This document shows positions 21,118-29,071 of a DNA stretch of 30,257 nucleotides, one piece after another. Each line of letters opens with the position of its first letter. The first letter of the stretch is position 1. Origin of the DNA: a virus. Position numbers and translations under genes: made by a program. The stretch is taken from IMG/VR virus record IMGVR_UViG_3300032322_000951, positions 1 through 30,257 of that record; one strand, 5' to 3'. A model generated the notes under the pieces. The model ran no database searches and had not been told where the DNA came from. It saw nothing but the letters and a program-made list of their open reading frames with translations.

Positions 21118-24042
21118 ATGGCAAATACATTAAGATTTAAAAGGGGTTTAGCGAGTGGGATACCTACGGCTTTAGCTGGTGAGCCACTATTCACGACAGA
21201 CACCTTTGATTTATACATAGGCAACGGAACGACTAACACTCGCTTCCAGAAGTACATTGCAAGTGGGACAACATCGCAATTATTAAGAGGTGATGGGTCA
21301 TTACTTACTATGCCGATAGTATTGACAAGTCCTAGCAATGGTCAAGTGTTGAAATTCAACGGAACAAGCTGGGTGAACGATAGCGATGCTGGGATTACGG
21401 GGTCGGGTGCTGCTGGTCAAGTTGCATACTTCACTGGTGCGACTACACAAGCTGGTAGTAATAATTTATTTTGGGATACAACGAATTTGAGGTTGGGAGT
21501 TGGCTTAAATAACCCATCAGAAAGATTACACGTTAATGGAAGGATTTTAAATCAATCTGGATTTATATTAAATAGAGGTGATAATCTTGGTGTTTTTACT
21601 GGTGCTTCAGATGATTTAGGAATTTATCACGATGGTACTAATAGTATTATTTCAAATTCAACTGGTGCATTAATATTTAGTAACCCATCTGAACGTGCAA
21701 GAATATTCGCCACTGGCAACTTCGGTATCGGCACTGGTGCGAGTGATTCGGGGCAGAAGTTACAAGTTGTAGGGACTGGGTATTTTAGTGATAGTGTGGG
21801 GATTGGGAGTACGAGTTTGACGATTACTGCTCTTCGTGTATCAAAAAATATAGAGGGTGGAACAACTGCTTATGGAGTTTTAGTTGATAGTTCAATAAGG
21901 TCTGGAGTAACGGCACAAGCACTTGTATTTACTTCTTCTCCATCGTTACAAAATTCTGCATTTACATTAACTAATTTAAGGCATTTTTACGCTATACCTT
22001 CAGCAAGTTTTGGCAGTGCAACAGTTATAAATCAGTATGGTTTTTATGCAGAAACAACCTTAACTGGGGCAACAAATAACTATGGATTTTTTGGCGACAT
22101 CGCAGCCGCTAGTGGTCGTTGGAATCTCTATATGAACGGCACTGCCAACAACTATATGGCGGGTAGATTAGGGATTGGTAGTACAAATTTAGTTTTCTCT
22201 AATCTTAGAATCTCAAATACAATAACTGGAGGTGCAAACTCATCATCAATTTTTACTGATTCTGTTATACAAAGTGATGTAACAAATAGTGCAACTGGTT
22301 TTTATAGTGGAATTGGTACTGCCGCAGCAAGTTTTACTGTACCAAGTGTAAGGCATTTTATCGCAGAGGCTGGTTCATTTGGTGCTGGTAGTTCTGTTAC
22401 TACACAAGTAGGATTTGTTGCATCATCTAATCTAACTGGTGCGACAAATAATTATGGGTTTCAAGGAGGTATCCCAAGTGGCACTAATCGTTGGAATCTC
22501 TATATGAGCGGCACTGCCTTGAACTATCTCAACGGCAATACTCTCATCGGCAGCACAACCGATTCGGGCGAGAAGCTACAAGTGACGGGGACTGCGAAGA
22601 TAACGGGGGCGAGTAGTTTTGGTGGTGATTTAATGGTTACGAGAAATAGTGGAAGTCCAGTTAAAATTACTGTTAATGATGGTAGTAACACAACATCTAC
22701 TGAAGCACATATATTAGTAAATGCAAACTCAACACAAGGTTATTTTAGTGCCTTTGGCCCTTCAAGAAGTACATATAAAATATTATCAAGTGGGGATGTA
22801 TTTATATATAAATCTGGAACGGCTGGTGATATTGCTTTGATAAATGACCAATCAACGGGCAACATCAAATTTGCTGCTGGTGGTTCATCAACAACACAAA
22901 TGCTACTCAACGCATCTGGCAATCTCGGTCTGGGTGTGACTCCGAGTGCGACAAGTGGTGGCTATATAAATATTCAGAATGGTCGTGCAACAATGATGGG
23001 TTCTTCATCTGATGCTTCTGCTTATTGGAACGCAAACGCTACATTTAATAGTGGATGGAAATATATAGCTAATGGAGCATCTTCAAGATATGAACAAGCG
23101 TCAGGTGCGCATTATTGGTTTACGGCTGCAAGTGGTACTGCTGGAAATGCAATCTCCTATCTACAAGCAATGACCTTGCATTTAACTGGTAATTTAGGAT
23201 TAGGCACTGGAAGTGCTGCTGATGCTGGGTTTAAATTAGATGTTAATGGCACTGCGAGGATAACGGGGGCGACAACAATAACAAATAATGTAACATTCGG
23301 AACATTAGCATTAGGAACTGGTCTATATTGGAATAATACAAACAATAGACTTGGGATTGGAATGTCTTTACCAGAAAGTCAACTTCACGTTAGAAATGCA
23401 ACTGGTTGTGTTCTTACAATAGAATCAACTAATGCTGGATTAATAGCAACACCAGTTGAAACATCAATAAACCTTACTGGTTATGGAGCTACTATACAAG
23501 CACAAATTTCCTCACAAGATAGGCAAGCAAATATAACTGGTGGTCGTTTAATTTTTAGAGTTAGAGATGCATCAAATGTTCTCCAAGATAGATTTAGTAT
23601 AGATAGAGATGGGTCTGCGACATTTAATGGTGCTGCAACAATCGGATTAACATCCACAACGGGCTATTCGTTGGTTGTGCAGAATAGCGGAGCAACTGAC
23701 GCAACGGGTATAAGACTGACAAGTGGAGGAACGGACAACGGGTACTTCATTACTGCTTACAACTCCGTATCAAAATACGCATCACTACAAGCTGGTGATA
23801 ATACTGCGTATCGTTCGATAGTACTAAATGCTCTTGGTGGAAATGTGGGTATAGGAACTAATTCTGTAAACGCATCAGCAAGATTCCAAGTTGATTCCAC
23901 AACTCAAGGAGTATTGCCACCACGAATGACTACAACACAAAAAGTAGCAATAGCATCACCAGCGGCTGGCTTGATAGTATACGATACAACTTCAAACAAA
24001 CTTTGTTGCTATAACGGCACAACTTGGAACGATTTATTTTAA
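21118..24042 (+). CDS. Large repetitive tail fibre, probable receptor binder
   Basis: 974 residues. N-terminal attachment-like segment (LRFKRGLASGIPTALAGEPL), then repeats of the LGIGT/KLxVTGTAxITGA type common in fibres of Bacteroidota phages. Two tandem units of about 124 residues (21796-22167 and 22168-22533) end in RWNLYMNGTANNY and RWNLYMSGTALNY. No S74 chaperone domain is visible; the end is RFQVDSTTQGVLPPRMTTTQ with a KVAIASPAAGLIVYD tail. Patches of AT-rich and GC-richer sequence alternate, suggesting domain exchange. Confidence 0.8.
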   Translation: MANTLRFKRGLASGIPTALAGEPLFTTDTFDLYIGNGTTNTRFQKYIASGTTSQLLRGDGSLLTMPIVLTSPSNGQVLKFNGTSWVNDSDAGITGSGAAGQVAYFTGATTQAGSNNLFWDTTNLRLGVGLNNPSERLHVNGRILNQSGFILNRGDNLGVFTGASDDLGIYHDGTNSIISNSTGALIFSNPSERARIFATGNFGIGTGASDSGQKLQVVGTGYFSDSVGIGSTSLTITALRVSKNIEGGTTAYGVLVDSSIRSGVTAQALVFTSSPSLQNSAFTLTNLRHFYAIPSASFGSATVINQYGFYAETTLTGATNNYGFFGDIAAASGRWNLYMNGTANNYMAGRLGIGSTNLVFSNLRISNTITGGANSSSIFTDSVIQSDVTNSATGFYSGIGTAAASFTVPSVRHFIAEAGSFGAGSSVTTQVGFVASSNLTGATNNYGFQGGIPSGTNRWNLYMSGTALNYLNGNTLIGSTTDSGEKLQVTGTAKITGASSFGGDLMVTRNSGSPVKITVNDGSNTTSTEAHILVNANSTQGYFSAFGPSRSTYKILSSGDVFIYKSGTAGDIALINDQSTGNIKFAAGGSSTTQMLLNASGNLGLGVTPSATSGGYINIQNGRATMMGSSSDASAYWNANATFNSGWKYIANGASSRYEQASGAHYWFTAASGTAGNAISYLQAMTLHLTGNLGLGTGSAADAGFKLDVNGTARITGATTITNNVTFGTLALGTGLYWNNTNNRLGIGMSLPESQLHVRNATGCVLTIESTNAGLIATPVETSINLTGYGATIQAQISSQDRQANITGGRLIFRVRDASNVLQDRFSIDRDGSATFNGAATIGLTSTTGYSLVVQNSGATDATGIRLTSGGTDNGYFITAYNSVSKYASLQAGDNTAYRSIVLNALGGNVGIGTNSVNASARFQVDSTTQGVLPPRMTTTQKVAIASPAAGLIVYDTTSNKLCCYNGTTWNDLF
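21796..22533 (+). repeat. Tandem duplication inside the fibre gene
   Basis: Two units of about 370 bases encoding GIGST...LRxSxxIxGG...GATNNYGF...RWNLYM(N/S)GTA. The unit ends are the most similar at nucleotide level: GTTGGAATCTCTATATGA is shared at 22119-22136 and 22489-22506. The units have diverged in the middle, so the duplication is old. Confidence 0.6.
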
Positions 24043-24060
24043 TAATTAAAACAAAATAAA

Positions 24061-24327
24061 ATGGGAGTAAACATTCAACCAGTATCAATCTGGAACAACG
24101 GACAAAGCAAGCAAGCATCTGAACTAGATGCAAGGATTATCTTCGATGACCTAGCAACATCTGCAACTTTTTACTACGAACTTAAAGAGGTAGTAGAAGG
24201 AGTTAGTGGTTCTGCACTATCAGTAGGCAACGTGGCTATGGATGGTCAAGACTACATCGATTGGGATAATTCAAACGAACAAGCCTATGTTTACATAGCT
24301 GGTAAACTTAACCTAACTATCATCTAA
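24061..24327 (+). CDS. Hypothetical fibre-associated protein
   Basis: 88 residues: MGVNIQPVSIWNNGQSKQAS start, a beta-rich core (IIFDDLATSATFYYELKEVV), and a YVYIAGKLNLTII end. No family recognised. It follows the large fibre by 18 bases and overlaps the endolysin start (TAATG), so it is probably a late fibre accessory. Confidence 0.6.
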   Translation: MGVNIQPVSIWNNGQSKQASELDARIIFDDLATSATFYYELKEVVEGVSGSALSVGNVAMDGQDYIDWDNSNEQAYVYIAGKLNLTII

Positions 24328-24977
24328 TGAAAATTAGACAAGTGCCTTTTAAGGAGTCTCAATACATCAAGGAAGAGCATCCTAAGAAGCAGATCTACCT
24401 CCATCACACTGCTGGTAACCCCAACGGTGAGAATGTGTACAAGCACTGGGAGGGGACACCAGTTAGAGTAGCTACTTGCGTCACAATATCTGGCATAGGT
24501 AGAGGCTGCACAGACGGAGAGATAGTGCAAGGGTTCTCATCGAAGTATTGGGCATTTCACCTTGGCTTACAAGAGGCAACCTTCCAAAAGTTTGGTGTCA
24601 AATACAAGTCACTAGACCGCATCAGCATCGGCATCGAGATATGTAATTGGGGTTACTTAACCTTAAAAGACGGCAAGTACTATAACTATGTGGGGGGTGT
24701 AGTGCCAGAATCCCAAGTTATTAAACTTGCCAAAAAATATAAGGGTAAGCAATACTTCCATAATTATACCGATGCGCAGATAGAGTCGGTGAGGCAATTA
24801 TTACTGCTTTGGAAGGAAAGGTATGGCATCCCTCTCAAGTACAATGAAGACATTTGGGATATATGCCCACGAGCCTTAAATGGTGATAAGGGGGTTTTTA
24901 CGCATAATTCGGTAAGAATGGATAAAATAGATATTTATCCACACCCAAAGATGATAGATATGTTGAAATCTTTGTAA
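24327..24977 (+). CDS. N-acetylmuramoyl-L-alanine amidase (endolysin)
   Basis: 216 residues, amidase_2/PGRP type. It cuts the bond between MurNAc and the stem peptide. Motifs: YLHHTAG (residues 24-30, H27 a likely zinc ligand), SIGIEICNWG, and THNSVRMDKIDIYPHP at the end (H193 and D202 likely zinc ligands). No signal peptide or wall-binding domain is present, so release through a holin is expected. Start overlaps the previous stop. Neighbouring genes 25136-25585 fit a Gram-negative lysis cassette. Confidence 0.9.
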   Translation: MKIRQVPFKESQYIKEEHPKKQIYLHHTAGNPNGENVYKHWEGTPVRVATCVTISGIGRGCTDGEIVQGFSSKYWAFHLGLQEATFQKFGVKYKSLDRISIGIEICNWGYLTLKDGKYYNYVGGVVPESQVIKLAKKYKGKQYFHNYTDAQIESVRQLLLLWKERYGIPLKYNEDIWDICPRALNGDKGVFTHNSVRMDKIDIYPHPKMIDMLKSL

Positions 24978-24998
24978 CTTTATTAAAATTTTAAAACT

Positions 24999-25124
24999 AT
25001 GGATCAGATTAAAGAATTGAAAAGTCAAGCATACGATATCTTGGCTCAACTAGAGTATTTGCAAAAGCAATTAGCAGAAATCAATCAGAAAATCGCAGAA
25101 GCGATGCAGAAGGAAGCCGAATAG
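24999..25124 (+). CDS. 41-aa coiled-coil protein
   Basis: MDQIKELKSQAYDILAQLEY continues as LQKQLAEINQKIAEAMQKEA: an almost entirely helical heptad-type peptide. ATG 24999 is 21 bases after the endolysin stop and its TAG is 11 bases before the spanin-like gene. Function unknown; a partner in the lysis cassette is possible. Confidence 0.6.
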   Translation: MDQIKELKSQAYDILAQLEYLQKQLAEINQKIAEAMQKEAE

Positions 25125-25135
25125 AATCCAAACTT

Positions 25136-25585
25136 ATGAAAAACCAAACTTTATTAGTTTGCATTATCTTCTTAACTTCTTGTGTCACGCAGAAGAAAAT
25201 TGATAGGTACTTCCAAAAGCATCCAGAGGCTATTGAGAAAGTATTTATCTTTCAAGATGTCCACGACACCACAATTATTACAAGGGATAGTCTGGTTATT
25301 AATAAAATAACCGACACCTTGTATAATTGGTTTACGGAGTATAAGATTGTTGACAAGCAAATCACCAAATGGAAAATTAAAGAGGTACTAAAGCCTTGCA
25401 AAGACTCCATCGTTATTGTCGACAAGAAGATTTTTGTGGACCGATATAAGAAGATGTATGAACTAGCTAAGAAAGATGCAGCTGCAACCGAGAAGATGTA
25501 TAGATGGTGGCAGAAAGGTGCATTAATCACTTGGGGTTGGATTCTATTAATCGCTGGTGTTATTTACATCATAAAGCGCAGATGA
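25136..25585 (+). CDS. Unimolecular spanin-like lipoprotein
   Basis: 149 residues. MKNQTLLVCIIFLTSC is a lipoprotein signal with lipobox LTSC (C16 lipidated). A periplasmic stretch of about 105 residues follows, and then a C-terminal membrane span (ALITWGWILLIAGVIYII) ending KRR. An outer-membrane lipid anchor plus an inner-membrane span in one chain is the layout of unimolecular spanins such as T1 gp11, which fuse the two membranes in the last lysis step of Gram-negative hosts. The gene follows the endolysin; overlaps the next gene (ATGA). Confidence 0.75.
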   Translation: MKNQTLLVCIIFLTSCVTQKKIDRYFQKHPEAIEKVFIFQDVHDTTIITRDSLVINKITDTLYNWFTEYKIVDKQITKWKIKEVLKPCKDSIVIVDKKIFVDRYKKMYELAKKDAAATEKMYRWWQKGALITWGWILLIAGVIYIIKRR

Positions 25586-26601
25586 GAATAGGGGAGTTGA
25601 TAAAGCCATATTTGGACTTATATCCAAAGATGAAAAGCTACACTCTTGCTGCAATTATTTGTAAGGATCATAGCGATTTGAAATTACATAACGTAAGATG
25701 CTCGATAAATTATTATCGTGGTTCACAAGGTGAAAAGAATCGAAAGAAACTTAAAGATAGGACTCACCAACAACCACTTAATTACGACACCTCAAATTCC
25801 AAGATGGAGAAAATCCAAACATCCGCAAAGGTCCTAATTCTCGACATTGAGACTGCACCCATATCGGCTTACGTTTGGGGCATCTGGAATCAGAACGTAC
25901 ACTTGCCACAAATCAAGACCGATTGGTTTTGCTTAACCTGGGCAGCTAAGTGGCTATTTGAAGATAAGGTGTATAGTGCCAAATTAAAACCTGAGGAAGT
26001 AGCCAACCAAGATGATAAGCGAATAATGGAGGGCATTTGGAAGCTGGTTAATGAGGCGGATATTGTGATTGCACATAACGCTGAGAAATTCGACATCCCT
26101 CGCCTTAACTCAAGGTTTATTCTTAATGGTCTCAACCCACCACTCCCCTATCAAGTTATAGACACTTTAAGGCACATTCGTAGGCAATTTGGGTTCACGA
26201 GTAATAAGTTAGATTACGTCAATAAATTGCTCAATTTAGAGCGCAAGAAAGAAACGTCCTTCGAGCTTTGGGATAATTGTATGAAGGGAGATAGAAAGGC
26301 ACTCAAGGAGATGGAGGATTATAACGTACAAGACGTGCGCATACTTGAAGAGACATACTTACAAATTAGACCTTGGATTAAGCCTCATCCTAATATGGGG
26401 CTATTTATATTGGATGAAACCGAGCATAGGTGTCCAAGTTGTGGCAGTGGTGAACTGAAGGATCAAGGCAAGTGTTATAACACCAGTGCTAACATTTACG
26501 AGTTATTTAGGTGTGGGAATTGCAATAGTGTATCAAGGAAAAGGCTTGGAGCAGCTACAATAAAACAAAAGCGTCACTTACTAATCCCAACTGCAAAGTG
26601 A
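25582..26601 (+). CDS. DEDDy 3'-5' exonuclease with zinc ribbon
   Basis: 339 residues from ATG 25582, which overlaps the spanin stop; a longer frame from 25504 is less likely. Residues 1-60 look like a small helical DNA-binding domain (MRIGELIKPYLDLYPKMKSY, YRGSQGEKNRKK). Residues 83-260 are an RNase H-like exonuclease: Exo I LILDIETAP (D88, E90), Exo II AHNAEKFDIPRLNSRF (D171), Exo III YNVQD (Y247, D251). Residues 284-314 hold CPSCGSG...CGNC, a zinc ribbon. Proofreading domains of family B polymerases are similar, but no polymerase is fused. Confidence 0.8.
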   Translation: MRIGELIKPYLDLYPKMKSYTLAAIICKDHSDLKLHNVRCSINYYRGSQGEKNRKKLKDRTHQQPLNYDTSNSKMEKIQTSAKVLILDIETAPISAYVWGIWNQNVHLPQIKTDWFCLTWAAKWLFEDKVYSAKLKPEEVANQDDKRIMEGIWKLVNEADIVIAHNAEKFDIPRLNSRFILNGLNPPLPYQVIDTLRHIRRQFGFTSNKLDYVNKLLNLERKKETSFELWDNCMKGDRKALKEMEDYNVQDVRILEETYLQIRPWIKPHPNMGLFILDETEHRCPSCGSGELKDQGKCYNTSANIYELFRCGNCNSVSRKRLGAATIKQKRHLLIPTAK

Positions 26602-26870
26602 AGCGGATAAAAGTACAATATAGCAAGTTAGGTAAGCAAAAGGCTTGGGGATTGGCTCACTCTGATGAGCTGATTGAGATAGATATTCGGCTCAAAGGTC
26701 GCAAGGCAATGGAGATATTAATACACGAGATTTGCCACATATTAGCTCCAGAGGATGATGAGGAGGAAGTAATACGAAAAAGTGTAATCCTCACCAAAAC
26801 CTTATGGCACGAGGGTTATAGAAGAATAGATAATACGGAAGATATACCATTGCAGAATGGTGAAACTTGA
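26598..26870 (+). CDS. Small HExxH metalloprotease-like protein
   Basis: 90 residues starting GTG that overlaps the previous TGA. MEILIHEICHILAPEDDEEE contains HEICH (H43, E44, H47) with acidic residues shortly after, as in minimal zincins. The protein is too short for a full SprT or ImmA protease, so catalysis is uncertain; a small zinc-binding domain is the alternative. The next sequence is a terminator, so this gene ends the late/lysis transcript. Confidence 0.55.
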   Translation: MKRIKVQYSKLGKQKAWGLAHSDELIEIDIRLKGRKAMEILIHEICHILAPEDDEEEVIRKSVILTKTLWHEGYRRIDNTEDIPLQNGET

Positions 26871-26899
26871 TTTGTTTTAAATACGGTATGGTCAGATTC

Positions 26900-26928
26900 G
26901 CCCTTCGTTTCTACGAGGGGCTTTTTAT
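26900..26928 (+). terminator. Strong rho-independent terminator
   Basis: GCCCTTCGT (26900-26908) pairs with ACGAGGGGC (26913-26921) with one G-U pair around a 4-base loop, followed by TTTTTATT. It ends the transcript of the lysis/exonuclease block. Confidence 0.88.
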
Positions 26929-26963
26929 TGTTCATTACATTCACAATATTTTAACACATATAT

Positions 26964-26994
26964 TTTGTGGTTTAAAAATAATCATATAACTTTG
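26964..26994 (+). promoter_or_regulatory. Bacteroidota-type promoter before the HTH gene
   Basis: TTTG (26964-26967), exactly 19 bases, then TAACTTTG (26987-26994), a consensus match, 23 bases before ATG 27018. An imperfect inverted repeat CACAA (26942-26946) / TTGTG (26965-26969) overlaps the -33 element and may be an operator for the HTH protein; the arms are only 5 bp. Confidence 0.75.
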
Positions 26995-27017
26995 ATGTCA
27001 TAACAAATAAACACACT

Positions 27018-27236
27018 ATGACTGAAATTTTAATTAAAGAAAAACTGAGAGCATTACGAGAATCGAAGGGATTATCTCGTGAAACATTATCAAAGATGGC
27101 TAATGTAACAATGCAGACTATTTTTAGAGCAGAGACGGGTGGTAACATTAACCTTAACAACTATCTAAAAATCATTAATACTTTACAATCCTATGGAGTA
27201 CATAGCAATACTGGTGATTCTGTTAATTACATTTAG
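27018..27236 (+). CDS. XRE-family HTH regulator
   Basis: 72 residues of a Cro/CI-type helix-turn-helix: IKEKLRALRESKGLSRETLS, then KMANVTMQTIFRAETGGNIN and LNNYLKIINTL. One domain only, no cleavage or oligomerisation domain, so Cro-like. It lies right behind a consensus promoter and may control it. It overlaps the next gene by 44 bases. Confidence 0.82.
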   Translation: MTEILIKEKLRALRESKGLSRETLSKMANVTMQTIFRAETGGNINLNNYLKIINTLQSYGVHSNTGDSVNYI

Positions 27237-27525
27237 TGTAATTTTCGTTCCTAACCAATGGGACACACCTATCAAAACAAAACGCAAACACACCAATGCA
27301 AAGTATATTATACCAGCGGAGTTTTGGGCAGAGTACAATGAGATGTTGCAAGATGTAAATGATATGACTGAAGGCAATGCAAGGGTAGTGTTTCAGAAGT
27401 TAAATCAGTTAAATGATAAGTATTTTAGGTTGTTTATGAATTATACCTATGATGAGAAAATGAGCCAACTGATAGAAAAGTATAACCAAAAGATTAATTA
27501 TTTTCATAACCAAAAAACAAAGTAA
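27193..27525 (+). CDS. Membrane-anchored protein (110 aa)
   Basis: MEYIAILVILLITFSVIFVP is an N-terminal membrane anchor, followed by a basic loop (IKTKRKHTNAKY) and a soluble helical domain (EFWAEYNEMLQDVNDMTEGN, LIEKYNQKINYF). No family recognised. ATG 27193 overlaps the HTH gene; the anchor makes this start the preferred one although the overlap is long. Confidence 0.55.
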   Translation: MEYIAILVILLITFSVIFVPNQWDTPIKTKRKHTNAKYIIPAEFWAEYNEMLQDVNDMTEGNARVVFQKLNQLNDKYFRLFMNYTYDEKMSQLIEKYNQKINYFHNQKTK

Positions 27526-27526
27526 A

Positions 27527-28111
27527 ATGGGACTAAATCAGAGTCAAGCAAAAGGAGTGTTTTTAAGCATCACAAATGGTAAACTGGTAAGACAATTTCC
27601 ATCAGCGACAGACAAGTCAGTATCTCGTGTTAACAAGATGGGCAGAGAAGTCCACGAAGAGTTCTATGACTCTCTCAGTGGATGGCTGACAGATGTAAAG
27701 ACCAAACAGAGTGAGTACGGCAAGTTTTGGGTCATAACCCTTAAAGATGAGAATAGCTACTTTAATCTTGAGATGAAGTATGCTAGTGGCTATGCCACAT
27801 CATTTCTAAAGGCATTGCCAAATGCGGATTTGAGTGAAGTGATTACATTATCACCTAAGCTAATGGTAGATGGTGACAAGAAGCAGTCAGTACTTTTCAT
27901 TTCGCAAAATGGCAAAGGACTCAAGCATTACTGGACCAAGGACAATCCACGTGATCTGCCCCCAATGGTCAAGATTAAAAGGAAGGGTATAGAAGAGTGG
28001 GATGACTCAGAAAGAATGGAATATTTGGAAGATTTTGTAAAATTATCTATCTTACCAAAGATTAAACCTACCCTCTCAGATGTAATCGAGGGAGAAGATA
28101 CACCATTTTAG
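27527..28111 (+). CDS. Possible ssDNA-binding protein with SSB-like tail
   Basis: 194 residues: beta-rich core (GKFWVITLKDENSYFNLEMK, KLMVDGDKKQSVLFISQ) and an acidic, proline-containing end VIEGEDTPF. The final D-x-P-F matches the C-terminal tip that bacterial SSBs use to recruit partner proteins (E. coli DDDIPF). Fold similarity to an OB fold is inferred only from strand pattern. ATG 27527 follows the previous stop by one base. The neighbouring nuclease fits a replication/recombination role. Confidence 0.5.
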   Translation: MGLNQSQAKGVFLSITNGKLVRQFPSATDKSVSRVNKMGREVHEEFYDSLSGWLTDVKTKQSEYGKFWVITLKDENSYFNLEMKYASGYATSFLKALPNADLSEVITLSPKLMVDGDKKQSVLFISQNGKGLKHYWTKDNPRDLPPMVKIKRKGIEEWDDSERMEYLEDFVKLSILPKIKPTLSDVIEGEDTPF

Positions 28112-28127
28112 TGTTGGGTTGTATTCG

Positions 28128-28175
28128 GGGGTTGCGCAAGAGCGCATTTGGAGATAGATTCTCACCCCTTTTTTT
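28128..28175 (+). terminator. Three-way-junction terminator
   Basis: GGGGT (28128-28132) pairs with ACCCC (28164-28168). Inside are TGCGC/GCGCA (28133-28137 with 28142-28146) and GAGA/TCTC (28151-28154 with 28160-28163). Seven T residues (28169-28175) follow. A branched stem is unusual for a simple terminator. Confidence 0.65.
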
Positions 28176-28192
28176 AAATTATTCTAACTATT

Positions 28193-28209
28193 GCTAAATA
28201 AGATTTAGC
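28193..28209. repeat. Perfect 7-bp hairpin between the two terminators
   Basis: GCTAAAT (28193-28199), loop AAG, ATTTAGC (28203-28209). No T tract follows; it could be an operator or RNA element. Confidence 0.4.
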
Positions 28210-28235
28210 AAATGTGTTTCATTAGTGTAGCATAC

Positions 28236-28266
28236 GACCTAATGTGTCGACATTGGGTCTCTTTTT
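28236..28266 (+). terminator. Second rho-independent terminator
   Basis: GACCTAATGT (28236-28245) pairs with ACATTGGGTC (28250-28259), 10 bp with one T-G mismatch, loop GTCG, then TCTTTTT. It lies only 14 bases before the nuclease start codon, so it acts as an attenuator for that gene or a second stop of the upstream transcript. Confidence 0.75.
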
Positions 28267-28279
28267 AACTGACTAAATT

Positions 28280-29071
28280 ATGCCTAATACTGTCACTGCG
28301 GTGACTAAATTTCAAACTATGAACAATTATACTATTGACTTGAACAAGAACAGAATTGAGTTTCTCGACTCAAGATTTTATGCCACACCATCAGGTGGCT
28401 ACGTTCCATCAGTTACCACAATCTTAGAATGCTTCCCCAAGGGTGCAGAGTTTTACAAATGGCTGAAAGATATGGGAGGTGATGCCGACACCATTCGTGA
28501 TGAAGCTGGTCGTAGAGGCTCTAATGTACACCAGTTGACTGAAAGGTATGACGATGGAGAGGAAGTGTCTTATTTGGACCACAATGGCTTCCCAGCTTAT
28601 AAGAATTTAGAATGGGCAATGTTTGAGAGGTATGTCGATTTCTGCACTACCCACAACCCAAGCATCGAGATGATGGAGGCGCACTTTGTGAGTGAGAAAT
28701 TAGGTTTTGCTGGGACTTTAGATAGGGTAGTCAGTCTTAATGGCAAGAGGATATTATTAGATATTAAGACATCCAACTCGGTGCAAGATAGCTATTGGTT
28801 GCAGTTGTCTGCTTATTACGAATTGCTTAGTGAGATTGCTACTGACTTGAGAAGTATAGATGAGGTTGGTATATTGTGGCTCAATGCCAAGACTAGGACC
28901 ACTGGCAAAGGTGGAGCAATACAAGGAGTAGGTTGGCAACTAATCACCAAGCCAATTAGTGAGGTGTTAAGCTATTGGACACTATTTCAAGCTACCCATC
29001 AGCTATGGCTATATATGAACGAGACAACCAAACCAAGACAATTATCTTACACTTTAAAGCATAAGAAATGA
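28280..29071 (+). CDS. PD-(D/E)XK nuclease, RecB/Cas4-like
   Basis: 263 residues. Residues from H84 (RGSNVH) continue to FAGTLDR (D148), ILLDIKT (D161, K163) and QLSAY (Q175, Y179): the H, GxxD, DxK and QxxxY signature of the RecB/Cas4/AddB nuclease superfamily. Phage members recombine DNA ends or degrade host DNA. A second in-frame ATG at 28319 (MNNYTIDLNKNR) would shorten it by 13 residues. It follows two terminators and overlaps the next small gene (ATGA). Confidence 0.82.
   Translation: MPNTVTAVTKFQTMNNYTIDLNKNRIEFLDSRFYATPSGGYVPSVTTILECFPKGAEFYKWLKDMGGDADTIRDEAGRRGSNVHQLTERYDDGEEVSYLDHNGFPAYKNLEWAMFERYVDFCTTHNPSIEMMEAHFVSEKLGFAGTLDRVVSLNGKRILLDIKTSNSVQDSYWLQLSAYYELLSEIATDLRSIDEVGILWLNAKTRTTGKGGAIQGVGWQLITKPISEVLSYWTLFQATHQLWLYMNETTKPRQLSYTLKHKK

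Noticed and set aside
24937-24945. TTATCCACA, a consensus DnaA box, inside the endolysin gene
   Set aside because: A single copy within coding sequence; one match in 30 kb is not evidence for an origin.
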